Shown here: positions 25,583 to 32,518 of the stretch, piece by piece | Layout of the letters: each line of letters opens with the position of its first letter | Position numbering within the stretch: the stretch's first letter is position 1 | Source: Deltaproteobacteria bacterium | GTDB taxonomy: Bacteria; Myxococcota; Polyangia; Haliangiales; Haliangiaceae | Assembly (NCBI GenBank): GCA_018262455.1 | Contig: JAGSPR010000060.1 | Location: 1-32,518, forward strand | Direction: 5' to 3' | DNA length: 32,518 nt | The notes under the pieces: model-generated | Seen by the model: only the letters and a program-made list of their open reading frames with translations | Told to the model about the DNA's origin: nothing | The model's database searches: none | Translations under genes and position numbers: made by a program

Positions 25583-25656
25583 TCGGGGATCGTCTAATGG
25601 TAGGACAGCAGCCTTTGGAGCTGCTCATCAAGGTTCGAATCCTTGTCCCCGAACCA
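25583..25656 (+). tRNA. tRNA-Gln (TTG)
   Basis: A complete cloverleaf of 74 nt including an encoded CCA. The acceptor TCGGGGA pairs with TCCCCGA, the D arm is GTCT/GGAC, and the anticodon arm GCAGC-CTTTGGA-GCTGC gives anticodon TTG. The T arm is CAAGG-TTCGAAT-CCTTG, followed by A and CCA at 25654-25656. It reads CAA, and by wobble CAG. Confidence 0.93.
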
Positions 25657-25694
25657 GGCCGCTACTCCTCACACAGACCGGGCGGGACGAGAAC

Positions 25695-26087
25695 ATGAAA
25701 CTCGATAAAAGCACCTCGCTCTTCTTCGCCACCAAGATCGACAGCAAGCTCCGCGAGGGGCTCGCGCTGTCCAAGCCGGGTGACAAGAAGTACTTCGACG
25801 GGAGCTCTGACGAGTTCTTGCGCGTCATGGAGATCGGTGACGAGAAGGACAAGGAGCGCTGGGTCGGCAAGATCATCAAGCCCGGTCCCGCGGTGACCGA
25901 GGTCGACGACATCCAGCGCAACATCCTGTCGATCCTGCGCCGGGTCGCACCGAACGCTCGGATCCCCGCGTCCGCGGTGAAGATCTTCGTGCTGCAGGGC
26001 GCGCTGTCGGCTCCCGCCGTGATCGACGACGAGCTCGACGACTCCGAGGAGGAGATCGGTTCGAGCGGTCCGTACATCACGTACTGA
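25695..26087 (+). CDS. Small protein of unknown function downstream of tRNA-Gln
   Basis: A 130-residue soluble protein that I do not recognise. It is rich in charged residues (KIDSKLREGLALSKPGDKKY, EIGDEKDKERWVGKIIKPG), with a helical middle (DDIQRNILSILRRVAPNA) and an acidic tail ending DDELDDSEEEIGSSGPYITY. No signal peptide, membrane helix or metal motif is visible. ATG 25695 lies 38 bp after the tRNA, so it may be read from the tRNA promoter; the ribosome site is weak (ACGAGAAC). The frame continues open upstream through the tRNA region, but no start there is supported. Codon use matches the neighbours. It is convergent with the sigma-54 activator, with a single base between the stops. 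Confidence 0.75.
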   Translation: MKLDKSTSLFFATKIDSKLREGLALSKPGDKKYFDGSSDEFLRVMEIGDEKDKERWVGKIIKPGPAVTEVDDIQRNILSILRRVAPNARIPASAVKIFVLQGALSAPAVIDDELDDSEEEIGSSGPYITY

Positions 26088-26088
26088 G

Positions 26089-27414
26089 CTAGCTGCGATA
26101 GCGCTCTGGATCGACGCCATAGCGCTTGAGCCAGCGCTGCACCTGCTGGCGCACGCGCCCGAGCTCGACGGCGACCTTGCTGACGTTGCCGTGATGCTTC
26201 TCGAGCAAGGCGACGAGCTCGTCGCGCCGCGCGTCGGCGGCCGGTGCAGCGATGGCCGCGAACCGCGCGCCGGAGATCTCGTCGGAGAAGTGGGCGAGTC
26301 CGAGCTCGGCGCCGCCGGCGAGCGCGACGGCTCGCTCGAGCGCACGCACGAGCTCGCGCACGTTGCGAGGCCAGCTGTACGCGAACAGGGCACGTGCGGC
26401 GACCCCGGCCAGCTGGGTGTCAGGTGGCACGAGCTCGGCGAGCATCACGCCGAGATCGACCCGACGATCGGCCAGGGGAGGGAGCTCGATCTCGAAGCCC
26501 GCGATCCGCGCGATCAGGTCCTCTCGGAACGCGCCGTCCTCGACGAGGCTGTCGAGATCGCGGTGGGTCGCCGCCACGACGCGTAGATCGACGTGCACCG
26601 CGGCCATGGCACCGACCGCGCGGACCTCGTGCTCCTCGAGCACGCGCAGGAGCGCGGCTTGCGCTGGCGCCGGGAGGTCGCCGATCTCGTCGAGGAACAG
26701 CGTACCTCCCGACGAGCTAGCGATGAGGCCCGGTTGATCGGCGACCGCACCCGAGAAGGCACCACGCTTGTGGCCGAACAGCTCGCTCTCGACGAGGCCC
26801 GCGGGCAGCGCCCCGCAGTTGACGGGCACGAACGCGCCGCTGCGTCGCGAGGCGTCGTGGATCGTCCGGGCGACGCGCTCCTTGCCCGCGCCGGTTGGGC
26901 CGCCGATCAGGATCGGGATGTTCGATGTCGCGACGCGGCGGAGCTCGTCGAATGCGGACGCGAGCAGCGGATCGAGAGTGGCGAGTCGACCGGGTTCGGT
27001 CGGCACGAGATCGAGGGCTCGCTCGGCCGCGAGCTCGTCGGTACGCAGCAGGAAGAAGCTCCGCCCGGCCTCGACCACGTCGTGGTCCAGCACGATCGCA
27101 CGGTCGTGCTTCGTGCCGTTGACGAGGAACCCGTTCCGCGAGCCGGCATCGACCGCCACCCAGTGGGCGCGCTCGCGCTCGAACCGTAGGTGGAGCGCCG
27201 ACATCCAGGGATCGGGGACGTCGACCCGCAGCACCCGGCCTTCCCTGCGCGCCGCACGGACCGCACCGCGACCGATGTCGACGCGGTCGATATCCTCGAG
27301 CGACCACCGCGCGCCACCCACCGGCTTGCCCGCGGTGAGGGCCAGATAGAGGTGGTCAACGCGGGCAGGTCTGGTGTCCGAGGTCTCGTCGAGCGGAAGC
27401 GTCTGGGTTGCCAC
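26089..27414 (-). CDS. FHA domain-sigma-54 dependent transcriptional activator
   Basis: A 441-residue enhancer-binding protein. The N-terminal FHA domain (about 45-123; GRG at 48-50, SALH at 72-75, GSRNGFLVNG at 91-100) should bind phosphothreonine. That suggests control by Ser/Thr kinases rather than by a receiver domain. The central AAA+ domain has Walker A GGPTGAGKE (171-179), GAFSGA (218-223, a Ser variant of GAFTGA) and Walker B GTLFLDE (237-243). The C-terminal Fis-type helix-turn-helix reads GNVSKVAVELGRVRQQVQRW. The GTG start at 27414 has GAGAGG upstream. It lies 48 bp after the biotinyl-carrier gene on the same strand, probably the last gene of the carboxylase transcript. No clear TGGCAC-N5-TTGC promoter was found in the intergenic regions here. 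Confidence 0.92.
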   Translation of the reverse strand: MATQTLPLDETSDTRPARVDHLYLALTAGKPVGGARWSLEDIDRVDIGRGAVRAARREGRVLRVDVPDPWMSALHLRFERERAHWVAVDAGSRNGFLVNGTKHDRAIVLDHDVVEAGRSFFLLRTDELAAERALDLVPTEPGRLATLDPLLASAFDELRRVATSNIPILIGGPTGAGKERVARTIHDASRRSGAFVPVNCGALPAGLVESELFGHKRGAFSGAVADQPGLIASSSGGTLFLDEIGDLPAPAQAALLRVLEEHEVRAVGAMAAVHVDLRVVAATHRDLDSLVEDGAFREDLIARIAGFEIELPPLADRRVDLGVMLAELVPPDTQLAGVAARALFAYSWPRNVRELVRALERAVALAGGAELGLAHFSDEISGARFAAIAAPAADARRDELVALLEKHHGNVSKVAVELGRVRQQVQRWLKRYGVDPERYRS

Positions 27415-27462
27415 GGCGCCTCTCGAGTCTACCGCTACCCGACGCTCGGCGGGAGACGGGGC

Positions 27463-28073
27463 TCACCCGATCGGATCGAGCGCGAGCAGGGCGTCGCCGG
27501 CGTTGACGTCATCGCCATCGCGCACGAGGACCGAGCGGATCCGCGCCCGCTCGGGCAGATCATCGCCACCATAGGTGACGCGATGGAAGGTCTTCATCAC
27601 CTCGAGCAAGCACACGGTCGCCCCGGTGGCGAGCTCGACGCCGCTCGCGATGAACGGTGGCTTGTCCGGTGCGGCGCGGGTGTAGAACCGGCCACTCGTC
27701 GGCGCGCGAAACACGAGCTCGCGGTCGGCCTTGCCCGTGACCAGCGTCGCGTCCGCGACGATCGCGAGCTCGTCGCCGACGATCGAGGCCGCGAGGTCGA
27801 TCGCGAACAGCGGCTCACCGTACGCGACCGCGCGCGGTGCTCCGGTCTCGGCGGCGAGGCCGCGCATGCCGGCGACCAGCGCGATCGAGCGACCGAGCAC
27901 GACGAGCTGACCGATGACCTCGTCGGGCATCACGAGGTCACCATCGTCGATCGCCGGGATGAAGTGCCCGGGCATCGGTGCGCGCACCGCGAGCTTGGTC
28001 ACCGGATCGCCACCGGTCGGGGCATCGAGCACCACGCGCTGGTGCGGTGCGTGCAACCGACCGCCGGACCTGG

Positions 28074-28077
<4 letters not shown>
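27463..28077 (-). CDS. Biotin carboxyl carrier protein with two biotinyl-like domains
   Basis: A 204-residue carrier subunit for a biotin-dependent acyl-CoA carboxylase. The C-terminal biotinyl domain has [11 protein letters not shown] with the acceptor Lys162; EVMKT replaces the common EAMKM. An N-terminal half (about 28-95) repeats the fold pattern ([11 protein letters not shown]..., GEPLFAID, against [12 protein letters not shown]..., GDALLALD) but has no Met-Lys-Met site. It therefore looks like a tandem duplicate that has lost its biotinylation lysine. The start overlaps the carboxyltransferase stop as ATGA, so the two are translationally coupled. Biotinylation is inferred from the motif. 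Confidence 0.88.
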
Positions 28078-29804
<1,727 letters not shown>

Positions 29805-29873
29805 GCAGCGCGACCGTAACACTCCCAGCCTCGCTGATCGCGGATCCGCGCGTGCTCCGATAGGATGAAGACG

Positions 29874-30428
29874 ATGAAGGAATCGCTGTCGAGCCTGGCC
29901 ATCCACATCAAGCTTCCTTCGGAGGCGATCGTGCCGCTGCTCGTCGGCGCCGGGATCCTCCTGGTGATGGTGTTCGCCGGCGCAGCGCTCGCCGACTGGA
30001 AACGCAAGCATCCGCAGGGCGCGCGGATCTTCGGCCTGGGCATGGCGCTCGGACTCACCGGCGTCGCGGCGTACAGGCTCGCCCTGATGCTGCCGCAGGG
30101 CGACGAGAATGATCGGGTTCACGAGGGGATCCAGCTCGTCACGATGTTCGACGGGCCCATCGTGGGGTTCCTCGCCGCGATCGGCGTCGTGATGTGGCGC
30201 TACACGAACCAGCGGTGGATCGCGCTCGGGACCGGGCTCGTGATCGGCCTGGCGCTGTTCGCCAAGCCGTTCATCGCGCCGCTGTCGCACATCTGGGACG
30301 GTCACGCACGGCAGTGGGGGAACCTGGATCTCGAGCACATCGCGTTCTTCGCGCCAGGCCTCGTCCTCGTGATCGTGGCGCTCGTCGTCGCGCTCCCGAA
30401 GCCGGCGGTCGCCAAGGGTCCCGCCTGA
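29874..30428 (+). CDS. Multi-pass membrane protein of unknown function
   Basis: A 184-residue protein with about five hydrophobic segments: near residues 18-40 ([20 protein letters not shown]), 51-70, 92-110, 114-132 and 155-177. Short charged loops include [11 protein letters not shown] and [10 protein letters not shown]. No family recognised. ATG 29874 has AGGA 8 nt upstream; ATG 29865 would add 3 residues. It is the only plus-strand gene within the carboxylase cluster, divergent from the carboxyltransferase (69-bp gap) and convergent with the biotin carboxylase (7-bp gap). It may be an unrelated insertion or a transporter-like partner; neither can be shown. Confidence 0.78.
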   Translation: MKESLSSLAIHIKLPSEAIVPLLVGAGILLVMVFAGAALADWKRKHPQGARIFGLGMALGLTGVAAYRLALMLPQGDENDRVHEGIQLVTMFDGPIVGFLAAIGVVMWRYTNQRWIALGTGLVIGLALFAKPFIAPLSHIWDGHARQWGNLDLEHIAFFAPGLVLVIVALVVALPKPAVAKGPA

Positions 30429-30435
30429 TCGGCGG

Positions 30436-31770
30436 TCAGCCCGGCCAGCCGGGGATCGCGCGCGTGTCGTAACGTCCGGTCCGAAACGGCTCGCTCGCGA
30501 GGATCGCCAGGTGCAGCGGGATCGTGGTCGGCACGCCCTCCACCTTGAAGGCCGACAGGGCAGCCAGCATGTTCGCGATCGCGGCATCGCGATCCGTGCC
30601 CCGCACGATCAGCTTCGCGAGCAGCGAGTCATAGAACGGCGGCACGAGGTAGCCGGCCTCGACGTGGCTATCGACGCGGATGCCAGCTCCGACCGGCGGA
30701 CGCCAGGTCGTGATCTTGCCGGGGGCCGGGGCGAAGTTGTTCGACGGATCCTCGGCGTTGATCCGGCACTCGATCACGTGGCCGGTGAGCTCGAGCGCGT
30801 CCTGCGTCCACGCGAGCGGGCGGCCCGCGGCGACCTCGAGTTGCGCGATCACGAGGTCCTTGCCGGAACGCTCCTCGCTCACGGTGTGCTCGACCTGGAG
30901 CCGGCAGTTCATCTCCATGAACCGCAGCACATCCCCATCGAGCAGCAGCTCCATCGTGCCGGCGCCGACGTAGCCGATCTGGGCGGCGGCCCGTGCCGCG
31001 GCGGCGCAGGTGGCGGCGCGCAGGGCGGGCGAGATCGCGGGCGACGGGCTCTCCTCGAGCAGCTTCTGGTGGTTGCGCTGCACGGTGCAATCGCGCTCTC
31101 CGAGGTGGACGGCGCGGCCGTAGCGATCGGCGAACACCTGGATCTCGACATGGCGCCCGCCCTCGATCAGCCTCTCGAGGAACACGCGGTCGCCACCGAA
31201 CGCCGCGCGGGCCTCGGCTTGGGCCTCGCCGTACGCGTGCTCGACCTCGCCCGGCGTGCGCGCGATCCGCATGCCGCGTCCGCCGCCGCCATTCTCTGCC
31301 TTGAACAGCACGGGGAACCCGACCTCGGCCGCGATCCGCTTGGCGTCGTCGACATCGGCGAGCACGCCGATGCTCCCCGGGATCACCGGCAGCCCGGCGG
31401 CACGCATCGCGGCCTTCGCGCGGGTCTTGCTGCCCATCAGCGCGGTCACGTGAGGCGGCGGGCCGACGAACGTCACCCCGTGCTGGGCACACAGCGTGGC
31501 GAGCAGCGGGTTCTCCGACAGGAAGCCCCAGCCCGGATGCAGCGCCGAGCAGTGCGCCTGCACCGCGGCCTGCACGACCCGCTCGACATCGAGGTATGAC
31601 TGCGCCGCGCGGGCGGGTCCGAGCACCACGGTCTGTCGGCCGCGTGTGTACGGCGCCTCGCGATCGGCCTCGCTGACACCGAACACGGGGACGATGCCGA
31701 GGGCATCGCACGCGCGCGCGACCCGGACTGCGACCTCGCCGCGATTGGCGACGAACAGACGGTGGAACAT
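30436..31770 (-). CDS. Biotin carboxylase subunit of an acyl-CoA carboxylase
   Basis: A 444-residue ATP-grasp enzyme that carboxylates biotin on the carrier protein using ATP and bicarbonate. Features are the N-terminal [26 protein letters not shown] (79-88), Lys115, Lys157 with the glycine-rich loop GGGGRGM (161-167), [16 protein letters not shown], and the catalytic block [17 protein letters not shown] (about 284-300). The C-terminal biotin-carboxylase domain has [19 protein letters not shown]. Length and start match AccC-type proteins, so ATG 31770 is chosen over GTG 31797. It forms a full carboxylase with the carboxyltransferase and carrier genes downstream, although the plus-strand membrane-protein gene intervenes. 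It is divergent from the zinc-ribbon gene over 79 bp, which must hold its promoter. Confidence 0.94.
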   Translation of the reverse strand: MFHRLFVANRGEVAVRVARACDALGIVPVFGVSEADREAPYTRGRQTVVLGPARAAQSYLDVERVVQAAVQAHCSALHPGWGFLSENPLLATLCAQHGVTFVGPPPHVTALMGSKTRAKAAMRAAGLPVIPGSIGVLADVDDAKRIAAEVGFPVLFKAENGGGGRGMRIARTPGEVEHAYGEAQAEARAAFGGDRVFLERLIEGGRHVEIQVFADRYGRAVHLGERDCTVQRNHQKLLEESPSPAISPALRAATCAAAARAAAQIGYVGAGTMELLLDGDVLRFMEMNCRLQVEHTVSEERSGKDLVIAQLEVAAGRPLAWTQDALELTGHVIECRINAEDPSNNFAPAPGKITTWRPPVGAGIRVDSHVEAGYLVPPFYDSLLAKLIVRGTDRDAAIANMLAALSAFKVEGVPTTIPLHLAILASEPFRTGRYDTRAIPGWPG

Positions 31771-31849
31771 CGGCGGCACGACGCCGAACGCTATCACTTC
31801 CCGGCGGCTCGCGTTGACTCACGCGCCCGCGTCGAACGACGCTGGCATC

Positions 31850-32227
31850 ATGACCTGTCCGCGCTGTGGGACCCCGCTGACCGCCCGGGGCGAGGAGCGG
31901 TGGCGGTGTTCGAGGTGCAAGGGCGCCGCGGTGATCAGCTCCCAGCTCGTACGCGAGCTCCGCCGGATCGCGCCCGATCTCGTGCCCGCCGATGAGAATC
32001 CCCCGATCCTGACCGACGCACGTCGCCAGGCGACCGCCGCGCTGGCATGTCCCGCGTGTCGCGAGCCGATGGAGCCGGTGTTGCTCGCCCACGTCGATCT
32101 CGATCGCTGCTACCGCGATTCGATCTTCTGGTTCGATGACTTCGAGCACGACGCGGTGCTCGATGTCGCCAAGCGCGAACACGCCCGGCAGGTCCGCGGG
32201 GTGCTGCGGGCGCTGTTCCCGGATTAG
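31850..32227 (+). CDS. Zinc-ribbon protein with a second, degenerate ribbon
   Basis: A 125-residue protein. The first ribbon has Cys3, Cys6, Cys20 and Cys23 (MTCPRCGTPL, CSRCKG), a full four-Cys zinc site of the TFIIB-like type. The second resembles zf-TFIIB proteins (CPACREPM, then LDRCYRDSIFWFD) but has only Cys67, Cys70 and Cys87; Asp90 stands where a fourth Cys is expected. No catalytic domain is seen. The start ATG 31850 is set by the zinc motif, because the frame is open well upstream as a shadow of the carboxylase gene. Function unknown. Confidence 0.82.
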   Translation: MTCPRCGTPLTARGEERWRCSRCKGAAVISSQLVRELRRIAPDLVPADENPPILTDARRQATAALACPACREPMEPVLLAHVDLDRCYRDSIFWFDDFEHDAVLDVAKREHARQVRGVLRALFPD

Positions 32228-32252
32228 CTTGCGTCGGTCGTGCAGCGATGGC

Positions 32253-32518
32253 ATGCACGCCCTCATGCGAACGCTACTGCTGGTCGGGCTCGTCGGGTGC
32301 TGGAGTGGAACGTCGAAGCCGGCCGAGCCGCCGAAGCCGGCCGAGCCGGCGAAGCCGGACCCCAGCCTCGGGCAGGGCGGCGCCTTCGCATCGCTGACCG
32401 GCACCGGTGAGCTCGGCAGCGGGCTCGACGACGCCAACGTCTACGGCGGCCTCGTCGGCGATGACGCCGCAGGCGGTGAGATCGGCAAATTCGGTCTCGG
32501 CAGTGGCAGCGGCAGCGG
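32253..32518 (+). CDS. Lipoprotein, 3' part missing (window edge)
   Basis: An open frame runs from ATG 32253 (or 32265, MRTLLLVGLVGC) to the window edge with no stop. The first residues form a lipoprotein signal with lipobox LVGC. A Pro/Ala/Lys/Glu repeat follows (PAEPPKPAEPAKP), then a Gly-rich region (GGAFASLTGTGELGSGLDD, GLGSGSGSG). Similar Gly-rich stretches occur in myxobacterial AgmX/TonB-like envelope proteins, whose domains would come after the cut. It begins 25 bp after the zinc-ribbon gene on the same strand. Neither start has a good ribosome site. Confidence 0.65.
   Translation, partial: MHALMRTLLLVGLVGCWSGTSKPAEPPKPAEPAKPDPSLGQGGAFASLTGTGELGSGLDDANVYGGLVGDDAAGGEIGKFGLGSGSGS

Noticed and set aside
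25583..25656. Reading the second tRNA as tRNA-Pro (TGG)
   Set aside because: A 7-nt anticodon loop closed by GCAGC/GCTGC puts TTG at positions 34-36, which is Gln.

Overview
The window is a high-GC, gene-dense stretch of bacterial chromosome. Several traits point to the Myxococcota, perhaps Haliangiales/Kofleriaceae: two eukaryotic-like Ser/Thr kinases (one fused to an ATPase/repeat module), PilZ domains fused to receiver domains, signal-peptide proteins with PEGA-like domains and two C-terminal membrane helices, lipoproteins with short Cys-rich modules, and an FHA-type sigma-54 activator. The assignment is inferred from gene content only. I see no insertion sequence, integrase, prophage, CRISPR array or rRNA.

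Layout. (1) Positions 1-6666, minus strand: a signalling block of sensor histidine kinase, PilZ-receiver regulator, Ser/Thr kinase-ATPase and a PilZ-like protein cut by the window edge. (2) 6767-8962, plus strand: two tandem paralogous exported membrane proteins, divergent from the histidine kinase. (3) 8964-11331, minus strand: an FdhF/YdeP-type molybdopterin oxidoreductase whose 5' end is frameshifted by a 28-bp tandem duplication. A DUF6714-like gene follows on the plus strand. (4) 12050-19170, minus strand: recQ, purU, a PEGA-like membrane protein, a membrane Ser/Thr kinase and an orphan solute-binding lipoprotein. (5) 19508-25262, minus strand: two acyl-CoA dehydrogenase-family genes, a lidless Hsp70, a J-domain protein overlapping it by 4 bp, and a FabH-like condensing enzyme. 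(6) 25356-26087: tRNA-Met(CAT) and tRNA-Gln(TTG) in divergent orientation, then a small unknown protein. (7) 26089-31770: FHA-sigma-54 activator, biotinyl carrier, carboxyltransferase and biotin carboxylase, with a membrane-protein gene inserted on the opposite strand. (8) A zinc-ribbon protein and a truncated lipoprotein end the window.

How the genes may work together. Blocks 5 and 7 both concern acyl-CoA chemistry. Block 5 pairs a normal acyl-CoA dehydrogenase with a partner that has His where the catalytic Glu should be, suggesting a heteromeric enzyme. Block 7 is a complete three-part biotin-dependent acyl-CoA carboxylase. Blocks 1 and 4 are signalling: block 1 combines two-component, Ser/Thr-kinase and PilZ modules, and block 4 joins a solute-binding lipoprotein to a membrane Ser/Thr kinase. 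I found no single gene set that is clearly a new defence or mobile system. The strongest leads are the acyl-CoA dehydrogenase pair with its private chaperone couple, and the duplicated 28-mer in the oxidoreductase gene.
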